64,000 nt of DNA, from NCBI RefSeq assembly GCF_004793765.1, contig NZ_SRYM01000004.1, positions 62,001-126,000 on the forward strand. Direction: 5' to 3'. The position numbers and the translations under genes were made by a program. Below are positions 8,637-16,329 of the stretch, piece by piece. Each line of letters opens with the position of its first letter. Positions within the stretch are counted from its first letter, which is position 1. Source of the stretch: Parabacteroides distasonis (GTDB lineage Bacteria > Bacteroidota > Bacteroidia > Bacteroidales > Tannerellaceae). The notes beneath the pieces were generated by a model. It ran no database searches, was not told where the DNA came from, and worked only from the letters and a program-made list of their open reading frames with translations.

Positions 8637-9902
8637 TCAATTTTTATGTTGCTTTTTTAATTTATATACCGCATTCTCCAAAGACTCGGTAGGCTCGATA
8701 ATGTTGTAAGCTCCCCAGAAGTTCTCGTCAGCGAAGTCCGATACCTTGTCGGATAGAGATTGATCCGCTTTAAAAGACACTCGGTAGGGGATGGGGGTAT
8801 TTTGTTCCTTACCATCAGTAACGACCATCTCGGATACGATCGTGTAGTTGGTAGAGAAGAGTTTCCGTTTCCAGTCACATTTAAAGCGGACCTCATTGCG
8901 GATATAACTTAGATAGCTCATGCCGTCACGTTCTTTGTAAGTTACGAGAAAAGCCACCTCTACGGGTTTAAATCGCAAGCCAAAAGGCTTTTTACGAAGG
9001 ATGGCCTCGGTAGCCTTATTCCGGTCATCCATGCTGAGGGCGAATTCCGCACGACTGAATGAAAGCCGTTCCTTATCGATATATAATTTGCCGTAATATA
9101 AGGCGTAAGGCAAGATCGCTTGAGGTTGGAAACTGATTACGTAATGTGGCCGGTCGTTTAACATCACGCTTTCTTCCATACGGAAGGCGTAATAAGGTAA
9201 GATGTTCGGGTCGAGCAATAAATCCGGATTCTTCACCACATCCACGTAAATGGATAGGTTCGGGCCTCCCAATAATTTCACGGCTAATGTGTCGCTAGCC
9301 TTCTGGCTCAATAATTTACGTCCTTTATAGATCTGTACTCGATCCCGTTCCACGTTCCTGTCCTTATAGGGGGTTTTGTAAACATCAATGACCGCTTCAG
9401 AGATATTGATGTAGCGACGGCCTTTTTGTGCGGTCTCCCGATAGAATCCGGTAAGCATGCTACCTGTGGTAATGTAATTCTTATTTACTTTCTCAATCGC
9501 TTCCTCTACGATATATCGAGGGTCTCCGGCCCGGATAATGATTTCGCTGAGTGTATTCATGTTCGGTTCGAGTAATACCGTACATTCTAATATGTCCTTA
9601 TCGTTCACGGGTATCAAGCCATTCAAATATCCGATATGCGATACTTCTACTTGCCTGGCATGGAGGCCGTTTTTCACTTTGATAGAGAACTCACCATCAT
9701 TATTGGTAATCGTTCCTATATTGGTTCCCGGAATAGAGATGTTTACGTATTCCAGTTTTTTTCGTGTTTGCTTGTCTTTTACTACACCGCTGACAGTGAT
9801 AAACTCATCGTCTGCGCTATCCTGTGCCTTTATGGAGGTTACGCCGCAAGCCAACAGTATCATCAGGATAAATCCCATAGCTTGTTTACAGAGTGTTTTC
9901 AT
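8637..9902 (-). CDS. Carboxypeptidase-regulatory-like exported protein (paralogue of 5635-7191)
   Basis: This 421-residue protein has a signal peptide (about 1-26, ending IKAQ). A carboxypeptidase-D regulatory-like domain spans about residues 33-120 (ITVSGVVKDKQTRKKLEYVNISIPGTNIGTI). The C-terminal 280 residues of unknown function align by eye with the same region of the STN protein downstream: both contain a FYRE segment, an LNDRPHYVISF/VDDRLANVISF segment and end in a DENFWGAYNIIEP/DEGFWGDFNVILP motif. It lacks the STN domain. It begins 18 nt after the oxyR stop and ends 70 nt before the sigma-factor start, so it could be read from oxyR or from its own promoter. The function is unknown; a surface-associated role is an inference. 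Confidence 0.8.
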   Translation of the reverse strand: MKTLCKQAMGFILMILLACGVTSIKAQDSADDEFITVSGVVKDKQTRKKLEYVNISIPGTNIGTITNNDGEFSIKVKNGLHARQVEVSHIGYLNGLIPVNDKDILECTVLLEPNMNTLSEIIIRAGDPRYIVEEAIEKVNKNYITTGSMLTGFYRETAQKGRRYINISEAVIDVYKTPYKDRNVERDRVQIYKGRKLLSQKASDTLAVKLLGGPNLSIYVDVVKNPDLLLDPNILPYYAFRMEESVMLNDRPHYVISFQPQAILPYALYYGKLYIDKERLSFSRAEFALSMDDRNKATEAILRKKPFGLRFKPVEVAFLVTYKERDGMSYLSYIRNEVRFKCDWKRKLFSTNYTIVSEMVVTDGKEQNTPIPYRVSFKADQSLSDKVSDFADENFWGAYNIIEPTESLENAVYKLKKQHKN

Positions 9903-9920
9903 ATTTGTATTATCAAAAAA

Positions 9921-10847
9921 TCATACAACCTTTTGTCCGGGCTGCAAAGTCAACATTTCTTTAGGTACCGCTTTCTTGATACTCTCTATTAAGATACTCG
10001 CTACGGTATGTCGGATAAAGTCTTTACGGGTAACAAATACGATCTCCCGTGTCGGCTTGGGAATGGCGAACGGACGTACTAATTCTCTCTGCTCTTTACT
10101 TAGTTGCAGGGTAGCCAATTCTGGAATGAACGTGATGCCGTTACCGCTTTCCACCATACGCATAAATGTCTCTAAGCTACCCAAACGGTAAGCGGCTTGG
10201 CGAACCTTTACCTTCTCCATCTGGCAGAAACGCATCAGCTGGTCACGGAAGCAATGTCCCTCGTCTAGTAGCCACAACCTTTCGTCATTGATGTCGGCGG
10301 TACGAATCAAATCCTTTTTGAAGATAGATTCATTGTGAGCCACGTATCCGAAGAATTGCTCATAATATAATATGTCTCCTTGCAAATAGGATTCTGTGGG
10401 TTGGTTCGCTATGATAGCGGCATCGATTTCCCCGTTTTGCAGGGCGGCCATAGTGGGAGCGGTTTTCATTTCTAGCATACGGATGTCAAGATCCGTATGT
10501 TTTTCCGATAATTGCTGGAAAAAGCGAGGTAACAAATAAGGGGCGATAGTCGGTAGCACCGCTAAACGAAACGTACCTTTCAGCGACTGTTCCTCCTCGT
10601 TCACGATATCTTTGATAAGAGAAGCCTGATAGAGGACATTTCTCGCTTGCTCGATGACCTTACGTCCGGCAGGTGTGGGGCGAACGGGTTGCAGGTTTCG
10701 GTCGAATAATTTAATACCTAGTTCGTCTTCCAGCTTTTGGATCATCATGCTCAATGTCGGTTGTGTCACCCTACAATGCTCTGCTGCCTTTGCGAAATGA
10801 CGATAAGTATCCACCGCTAGGATATATTCGAGTTGTTGTATATTCAT
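9921..10847 (-). CDS. oxyR: Hydrogen-peroxide sensor OxyR (LysR family)
   Basis: This 308-residue LysR-type regulator has an N-terminal winged helix (about residues 1-60, LEYILAVDTYRHFAKAAEHC) and a C-terminal substrate-type domain. The two redox cysteines of OxyR are present at Cys199 and Cys208 in EGHCFRDQLMRFC, exactly the spacing and numbering of E. coli OxyR, where they form the activating disulfide. It is divergent from dps across a 245-bp gap, the classic Bacteroidetes peroxide-response arrangement, so it probably activates dps and itself from that gap. Confidence 0.96.
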   Translation of the reverse strand: MNIQQLEYILAVDTYRHFAKAAEHCRVTQPTLSMMIQKLEDELGIKLFDRNLQPVRPTPAGRKVIEQARNVLYQASLIKDIVNEEEQSLKGTFRLAVLPTIAPYLLPRFFQQLSEKHTDLDIRMLEMKTAPTMAALQNGEIDAAIIANQPTESYLQGDILYYEQFFGYVAHNESIFKKDLIRTADINDERLWLLDEGHCFRDQLMRFCQMEKVKVRQAAYRLGSLETFMRMVESGNGITFIPELATLQLSKEQRELVRPFAIPKPTREIVFVTRKDFIRHTVASILIESIKKAVPKEMLTLQPGQKVV

Positions 10848-10884
10848 AGTACTTAATTTTACAAGCGTTAGAAATTAATAGAGG

Positions 10885-10892
10885 CAAACTTA
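10885..10892 (-). promoter_or_regulatory. Putative -7 box of oxyR
   Basis: On the minus strand this reads TAAGTTTG (consensus TAnnTTTG), 37 nt before the oxyR start. A weak TTTA lies about 22 nt further upstream. The remainder of the oxyR-dps gap (10893-11092) should hold the OxyR sites and the dps promoter, but I could not assign these by eye. Confidence 0.4.
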
Positions 10893-11092
10893 CGTAAAAT
10901 CTTTGAATGTCTATTAAACTTTGTGGAAAAATGGTGAAACACTTCGTGTCATTTACATACCTATTGTACGGGATAGTTTAATAAAATTTCTCTATCTTGA
11001 TATAAAAGATTTGTTTTACAGTTACTTATACTTGCCGTGTTTTTGCGGTACAAGAAAAACAAAAAGTATAACAATTTAAAAAAGTAGCAATT

Positions 11093-11581
11093 ATGAGAAC
11101 ATTAGATTATATTCATTTAGAAGAATCTGCGGTAAGTAACGTAGTAGCAAGCCTGAAACAATTATTGGCGGATTACCAAGTATTTTATACGAACCTTCGT
11201 GGCTTCCATTGGAACATCAAGGGACACGGTTTCTTCGTTCTTCATGGCAAATTCGAGGATATGTACAACAACGCCGCCGAGAAGGTTGACGAGTTGGCGG
11301 AACGTATCCTGATGTTGGGAGGGGAGCCGGAGAACAAGTTCAGCGAGTACCTGAAAGTAGCCCATGTAAAAGAGGTATCAGGCGTATCTTGTGGTGACGA
11401 GGCATTGAAACATATTCTCGATACCTATGGCCTGCTGATTGGTGAGGAACGTAAACTTCTTTCCTTGGCATCGGAGGCGGGCGATGAGGCTACGGTAGCG
11501 TTGATGAGCGATTATCTTAAGGAACAAGAAAAATTGGTTTGGATGTTGGTAGCATATTCAACTTGCGATTGCAAGAAGTAA
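11093..11581 (+). CDS. dps: Dps ferritin-like DNA-protection protein
   Basis: This 162-residue protein forms the dodecameric iron store that uses peroxide to oxidise ferrous iron and shields DNA. The inter-subunit ferroxidase signature is visible: the His in FHWNIKGHGFF, and the His/Asp/Glu set in LHGKFEDMYNNAAEKVDELAERI. The C-terminal tail is short and ends CDCKK. It is transcribed divergently from oxyR, which fits peroxide induction. Confidence 0.96.
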   Translation: MRTLDYIHLEESAVSNVVASLKQLLADYQVFYTNLRGFHWNIKGHGFFVLHGKFEDMYNNAAEKVDELAERILMLGGEPENKFSEYLKVAHVKEVSGVSCGDEALKHILDTYGLLIGEERKLLSLASEAGDEATVALMSDYLKEQEKLVWMLVAYSTCDCKK

Positions 11582-11714
11582 AAACAGGTGATTCATTGCG
11601 TTTGGAGAAGGCCGGAAGAGATTCTGGCTTTTTTTGTTCTATAGCATATTTATGCTCTGCAACATACTTAATATTTTTTTACATATTTCGTGTCTTGTTT
11701 AAATTCATCACTGC

Positions 11715-11746
11715 TATATTTGATTCAAATCTGAAATGCAATTTCA
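11715..11746 (+). promoter_or_regulatory. iclR-type promoter with overlapping palindromes
   Basis: TATATTTG at 11715-11722 is an exact -7 match, with a weak -33. Two short palindromes follow: TTTGATTCAAA (11719-11729), which overlaps the -7 box, and TGAAATGCAATTTCA (11732-11746), at the expected transcription start. Both lie just before the regulator's start codon, so they are natural candidates for an autoregulatory operator. Confidence 0.5.
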
Positions 11747-11749
11747 AAT

Positions 11750-12547
11750 ATGGAAAACACGCTACCAAATATGGAAAAAGTGGACGAGAATTACAAAGTG
11801 CCTAATTTAGAGAAGGGCATAGCGGTTCTTGAGTACCTTTCCTTGCGGTCGGCGGGGGAAACATTGCAAGATATTAAGTCGGTGCTCGATATATCTCAGA
11901 CTACGGCTTACCGTATTTTGAATACATTGGTGCGGCTGGAATATCTTAATTTTAGTGAAGACACGAAACGCTATAAACTTTCCCGAAAATTATTGACTCT
12001 TGGTTTCAGATCCTTGAATGAACACAATCTTTTAGAGACCGTCTTGCCACATTTGCGTGATTTACGTGATCAAGTGAAAGAGACCGCTTGCTTTGGTGTC
12101 TTGGGAGATGAGAAAGGAATTTTTATCGAACAAGCGCAAGGACATCATACGTTCCGCTTCGTCCTGTCGCCGGGAAAGCCGTTTGAATTGCATTGTTCGG
12201 CTCCCGGAAAGGCGATTATGGCTTATTTGCCGAAGACGGTGCGAGATCGCTACCTATCCTACATGACGTTTACACGGTATAATTCCCGGACGATAACTTC
12301 TCGTGAGGGCTATTTGGAGGAATTGGAGAAGGTTGGTAAGCTGGGATATGCCATGGATAATGAGGAGGAGCTGAGCGGCGTGATATGCGTAGGCTCCCCG
12401 ATCTTTAATTATACGGGATATCCTTGTGGAGCGATTTGGATCTCCGGCCCGAAAGACCGCTTATCGAAAGAGGTGGTGAAAAATACGGTGAAGGTGATCA
12501 AGGAGGTTGCTGGGGTGATCTCGAACGAACTAGGATTTAGAAAATAA
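11750..12547 (+). CDS. IclR-family transcriptional regulator
   Basis: This 265-residue protein has an N-terminal winged helix (about residues 20-80, with the recognition region LDISQTTAYRILNTLVRLEYL) and a C-terminal IclR effector domain (about 90-260) holding the usual SAPGKAIMAYLP and GYAMDNEEELSGVICVGSPI elements. IclR proteins usually sense a small carboxylic, aromatic or sugar-derived ligand and control an adjacent catabolic operon. The next gene starts 17 nt after its stop and all genes to 29182 are on the same strand, so it is the likely master regulator of this block. Two ATGs are possible (11750 and 11771), both within a repeated AAATATGGAAAA context; I take the first. Confidence 0.92.
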   Translation: MENTLPNMEKVDENYKVPNLEKGIAVLEYLSLRSAGETLQDIKSVLDISQTTAYRILNTLVRLEYLNFSEDTKRYKLSRKLLTLGFRSLNEHNLLETVLPHLRDLRDQVKETACFGVLGDEKGIFIEQAQGHHTFRFVLSPGKPFELHCSAPGKAIMAYLPKTVRDRYLSYMTFTRYNSRTITSREGYLEELEKVGKLGYAMDNEEELSGVICVGSPIFNYTGYPCGAIWISGPKDRLSKEVVKNTVKVIKEVAGVISNELGFRK

Positions 12548-12564
12548 GGAATACGAAATATACC

Positions 12565-14340
12565 ATGAACACACGAAAATACTTGATAAAAAACTCATTG
12601 GTGGCTTGTCTTGTCGGCTGTTGCGTTTCTCTCGCTTCAGCCGGCAACCCACCTTTCTTTACTACGGATGCCGTATTGAATGCGAAGGGGGAGCTATTGA
12701 TGACACAGAAAGGAACGAGACATCTGGATATCTTTTCAGCGGACGGTAAGAGTTTGCTTCGTTCGTTTCCGTTTGATGAGATCCCGACTGGGTTGCTTTT
12801 GGATGGGGATAATGTGTATGTGACGACCTTTGAGAAGACCGGCCGCCTACAAGTTCTTTCCTTGGAATCGGGTAGGGTGGAAGCGGCTATACCGACGGGA
12901 TCGGGAGCCTGCCATCCGATATTCGGGCCGGATAAGAAACATATATATGTATGTAATCAGTTCGATAATTCGGTGGTCGAGGTAGATCCGGTGATGCATA
13001 AGGTAGTCCGGAGCGTGAAAGTGTTGCGTGAGCCTAAATCGGCGGTATTCAGCAAGGATGGCAAGTATATGTTTGTTACGAATTTCCTGCCCGCACAACG
13101 GGCGAACGTGGATGTGGTGGCCGCTTGCGTATCAGTAATCGAGATGGATGGGTTTACGAAAGTGAAAGATATCCAATTGGCGAATGGTAGCAATGCCTTA
13201 CGGGGGATGTGTATCACGCCGGACGGGAAATATATATACGTGTCTCATAACTTGGGACGATTCACGGTGCCTACTTCTCAACTTCAACAAGGTTGGATGA
13301 ATACGAGCGCTTTCAGCGTGATTGATGTGGCGAAGCAGGAATTCGTTGGGGCGGTATTGGTGGACGAGCCGGATCGTGGTGCTGCCGGTATCTGGAGTAT
13401 CGCTTGCGATGACAAGCATATCTTTATCACCCATAGCGGAACGCATGAGGTGAGCGTGATTGATCATCCGGCGATGTTGGCGAAGTTTGAGTCTTATAAG
13501 AATAAGAACCGTCTGGATTACGACTTGAATTTCTTGTATGGACTTCGTGAGCGAGTTCCCTTACAAGGAAACGGTCCCCGGAATTTTATATTTTCGGGAG
13601 ATAAGTTGATAATCCCTACTTATTTCGCCGATATCTTGAATACCATCGATATAAATACATTGGAGGTGACGGTTACCGACATGAATCCGGGTCGTACGGA
13701 AACGCCGGAGAACAAGGGCGAGAAATACTTTAACGATGCGAATCATTGCTATCAAGGCTGGCAGAGTTGTAACGGTTGCCATCCGGGGGATGGCCGTACG
13801 GACGGGATGAACTGGGACTTGATGAATGACGGGGTCGGTAACTCGAAGAATTGTAAGAGCATGTTGTATTCGCATGTGACCCCCCCAAGCATGATCTCGG
13901 GTGTTCGTGAGAGCGCAGAATATGCGGTACGTGCCGGTTTTAAGTTCATCCAGTTTTTTGAGCCGGAAGAGGAAATGGCGAAATGTGTGGATGCTTATAT
14001 GAAATCTTTGCGTCCGGTGCCTAGCCCGTATTTAGTAAATGGGGAATTATCGGATAAGGCGAAAGAGGGAAGAAAGGTGTTTGAGAAACTGAAATGTGGC
14101 GAGTGCCATAGCGGTCCTTATTATACGGATATGAAGATGCATCGTATCGGTGAGGATATAGAATTTGAGAAAGGGTGGGATACTCCTACTTTGATCGAGG
14201 TCTGGCGTACGGCTCCTTATCTGTTTGATGGGCGTGCGGCTACCATGGAAGAGGTATTCGAGGTCCATAAGCATGGCATCGATAAAAAGGTTTCCAAGAA
14301 AGATATCGAGGCGTTAACGGAATATGTAAACTCCCTGTAA
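12565..14340 (+). CDS. Secreted YVTN beta-propeller / cytochrome c protein
   Basis: This 591-residue exported protein has a signal peptide (about 1-26). Residues about 30-380 form a YncE/YVTN-type beta-propeller, with repeated GKYIYVSHN, DKKHIYVCN and SVIDVAKQEFVG blades. The C-terminal third is a cytochrome c module with two haem-binding motifs, C402-N-G-C405-H406 and C511-G-E-C514-H515. Its text (DTPTLIEVWRTAPYLFDGRAATMEEVF) resembles the dihaem peroxidase/MauG family. It should act outside the cytoplasm as an electron-transfer or peroxidase-like enzyme. Its haem needs attachment by a cytochrome c synthase, and a CcsBA is encoded in the same block (20451-22898). The substrate is unknown. 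Confidence 0.85.
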   Translation: MNTRKYLIKNSLVACLVGCCVSLASAGNPPFFTTDAVLNAKGELLMTQKGTRHLDIFSADGKSLLRSFPFDEIPTGLLLDGDNVYVTTFEKTGRLQVLSLESGRVEAAIPTGSGACHPIFGPDKKHIYVCNQFDNSVVEVDPVMHKVVRSVKVLREPKSAVFSKDGKYMFVTNFLPAQRANVDVVAACVSVIEMDGFTKVKDIQLANGSNALRGMCITPDGKYIYVSHNLGRFTVPTSQLQQGWMNTSAFSVIDVAKQEFVGAVLVDEPDRGAAGIWSIACDDKHIFITHSGTHEVSVIDHPAMLAKFESYKNKNRLDYDLNFLYGLRERVPLQGNGPRNFIFSGDKLIIPTYFADILNTIDINTLEVTVTDMNPGRTETPENKGEKYFNDANHCYQGWQSCNGCHPGDGRTDGMNWDLMNDGVGNSKNCKSMLYSHVTPPSMISGVRESAEYAVRAGFKFIQFFEPEEEMAKCVDAYMKSLRPVPSPYLVNGELSDKAKEGRKVFEKLKCGECHSGPYYTDMKMHRIGEDIEFEKGWDTPTLIEVWRTAPYLFDGRAATMEEVFEVHKHGIDKKVSKKDIEALTEYVNSL

Positions 14341-14351
14341 AATAAAAGGAT

Positions 14352-15446
14352 ATGAATTATTGTGAGAAAATACATTATACGATATTAAGCACCGAGCCGG
14401 CTGAGTTCGCGGTTATGGTGGACGATCTATTGTCTCAATTACCTCAAAACGAGGTGATCATGAGGCTGGCCTTTTTCGGTACTCCGGGTACGAATGAGGA
14501 ATACGTGGCACGCCGGGTTTTGCTGCGGGAGAAGATTCGTCGGTATTATGGGGAGTGCGAGCCGGCCTTGAGCTATGTCTCCCAGCCGCCATTGAACGCT
14601 CCTTTGCTGATGGAGGTACATAGCTATGTGCCCGATGCACAGGATCGGATTACTTTCCGTCATTATCAAGGTGTTCCTTATGTCTTGTTGGAGAATGTCT
14701 CGGGGCGTTTTCTTTTTGCCGGCGGTTTTCAAGGAGATGTACTTCATTTTGGTATCGAGCCTCAGTCGGTGGAGGCTTTCCGGTTATTGGGGGATGTACT
14801 TCGTCGGGAGGGTTTTCCGTTGAATAGCATTATCCGTCAGTGGAATTATATCGAGCGTATAACCGCTTTCGACGGTCCGGATCAGCATTACCAAGCGTTT
14901 AATAACGCTCGGTCTGATTTTTATAGTAAGGTGGACTGGACGAATGGGTATCCTGCCGCTACGGGTATCGGGGCGAATCTGGGAGGTATCTTGATCGATG
15001 TGGATGCCGCCGTGTTTATTACGCCGGGTGCTTTCGCTACTCCGATTGATAATAAGTTGCAGGTGGCTGCCCATGCGTATTCGGAACAAGTACTGGAAGT
15101 TGCCCGACAAAAGAAGACGACCCCTAAGTTCGAGCGTGCCAAGAGCATGACTTTTCAGGATCGTAAATTGATTTATATTTCCGGTACAGCTGCTATCCGT
15201 GGTGAGGAGAGCTTGACGGGAGTAGGTCTGGAACGTCAGCTACGGATCACGATGGAAAATATAGCGGAACTGATCGCTGACGCTAAATTGGTCAAATTAC
15301 GTGTCTACTTGAAGAATAAATCCGACTACGAGGAGGCTGAGCGTTTGATGAATACCTACGGATTAAATATCCCGATCTCTTATATGTGGGCCGATGTTTG
15401 CCGGGATGAGTTACTGATCGAGATCGAGGGAATAGCGATACGTTGA
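14352..15446 (+). CDS. FkbO/Hyg5-like chorismatase-type (YjgF/RidA fold) protein
   Basis: This 364-residue cytoplasmic protein has no signal peptide. Its central and C-terminal parts (about residues 160-360) resemble the chorismatase group of the YjgF/RidA superfamily: a W-N-Y-I-E-R-I segment, an FNNARSDFY segment, YPAATGIGANLGG, and a closing ISGTAAIRGEESL with an AELI/VYLKNKSDYEEA pair of helices. Family members hydrolyse chorismate to hydroxybenzoates or dihydro-dihydroxybenzoate plus pyruvate. I cannot confirm the catalytic residues, so the reaction remains open. It starts 11 nt after the cytochrome/propeller gene. A hydroxybenzoate product could feed a cofactor or quinone for that module, but this is speculation. 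Confidence 0.6.
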   Translation: MNYCEKIHYTILSTEPAEFAVMVDDLLSQLPQNEVIMRLAFFGTPGTNEEYVARRVLLREKIRRYYGECEPALSYVSQPPLNAPLLMEVHSYVPDAQDRITFRHYQGVPYVLLENVSGRFLFAGGFQGDVLHFGIEPQSVEAFRLLGDVLRREGFPLNSIIRQWNYIERITAFDGPDQHYQAFNNARSDFYSKVDWTNGYPAATGIGANLGGILIDVDAAVFITPGAFATPIDNKLQVAAHAYSEQVLEVARQKKTTPKFERAKSMTFQDRKLIYISGTAAIRGEESLTGVGLERQLRITMENIAELIADAKLVKLRVYLKNKSDYEEAERLMNTYGLNIPISYMWADVCRDELLIEIEGIAIR

Positions 15447-15480
15447 AACAAATAGTACTAACAAATATACACAAAAACAA

Positions 15481-16239
15481 ATGAGAAAAGGTTTGAACAT
15501 GAAAATGGCGGCTATGGGATTGGTGTTGGCATCTATGGTCGCATGTACGGGAAAGACAACGACAGACGCTACTTGTTGCGCCGCTAATGGGGAGGGCAAT
15601 TGTCCGGAAGGAACTTGCCGCAAAGAATGCACGAATGCATGTAATACTAACAATCAAAAAAATAAAACAATGGCTTATTCAAAGAAGTACACGAACGCCG
15701 ATTTTTATAAAGACGGCAAGTTTCAACAAGATGTCGCTATGGAAGCGATGAAGGATATGTTTGCTTTCTATGATGTTCCCTTTACGGAGCTGATGGCGAA
15801 AGATATGTGGGTGACAGACTTTGGCTTGGGGGATTTCGAAAATGTAGGTATGGGTGGTATTTTCTGGATCAACGATCCAGAGTATAAGTATTTTGCTCAC
15901 GCTATCTATTTGTTGCCGGGCCAGATGATTCCGGAACACGCCCACGTAAAGACGGACTTCCCGGCTAAACATGAGTCTTGGATGGTAGAGAAGGGTTGGG
16001 TATACAACTTCTCTGAGGTAGGTGACGAGACTCCGAACGCTCCAGCTATCCCCGCCGGACATGGACCGATCAAGAGCAAGAACTTCGTGGTTCAGAAGGT
16101 CGGTGACGTATTGCGTCTGAAGAAATTAGAGACATTCCACTTTATGATGGCAGGTCCGGAAGGTGCTATCGTAGATGAGTGGGCATGCTATCACGACAAC
16201 GCTGGTTTACGTTTCACGAACCAGAAGGCCGCTTTATAA
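15481..16239 (+). CDS. Cupin-domain lipoprotein with a cysteine-rich linker
   Basis: This 252-residue protein starts with a lipoprotein signal (LASMVAC, lipidated Cys22). A short linker holds six cysteines (32, 33, 41, 46, 50, 54). The cupin domain spans about residues 95-250, with metal-ligand candidates in PEHAHVKTDF and KHESWMVEKGW and a later TFHFMMAGPEG strand. The cupin resembles the D-lyxose-isomerase-like group, but the reaction is not established. A second in-frame ATG at 15670 (MAYSKKYTN) would give a 189-residue cytoplasmic cupin without the lipoprotein segment. The gene lies 34 nt after the chorismatase-like gene and 90 nt before the large haem protein. Confidence 0.75.
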   Translation: MRKGLNMKMAAMGLVLASMVACTGKTTTDATCCAANGEGNCPEGTCRKECTNACNTNNQKNKTMAYSKKYTNADFYKDGKFQQDVAMEAMKDMFAFYDVPFTELMAKDMWVTDFGLGDFENVGMGGIFWINDPEYKYFAHAIYLLPGQMIPEHAHVKTDFPAKHESWMVEKGWVYNFSEVGDETPNAPAIPAGHGPIKSKNFVVQKVGDVLRLKKLETFHFMMAGPEGAIVDEWACYHDNAGLRFTNQKAAL

Positions 16240-16329
16240 AGACCTCTAGGGTTATGCTTAATCCTCAGGGTTACCAATCGTGATTCCTTAGGATTTCAAT
16301 AAACAACCTTCTAAATTTAAATTTAATAC

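Noticed and set aside
9538-10191. A 217-codon plus-strand frame across the oxyR end and the regulatory-domain gene
   Set aside because: It overlaps two well-supported genes on the other strand and shows no domain.
11539-11805. An 88-codon frame between dps and the IclR gene
   Set aside because: It starts inside dps and runs through the iclR promoter palindromes and first codons; no family features.
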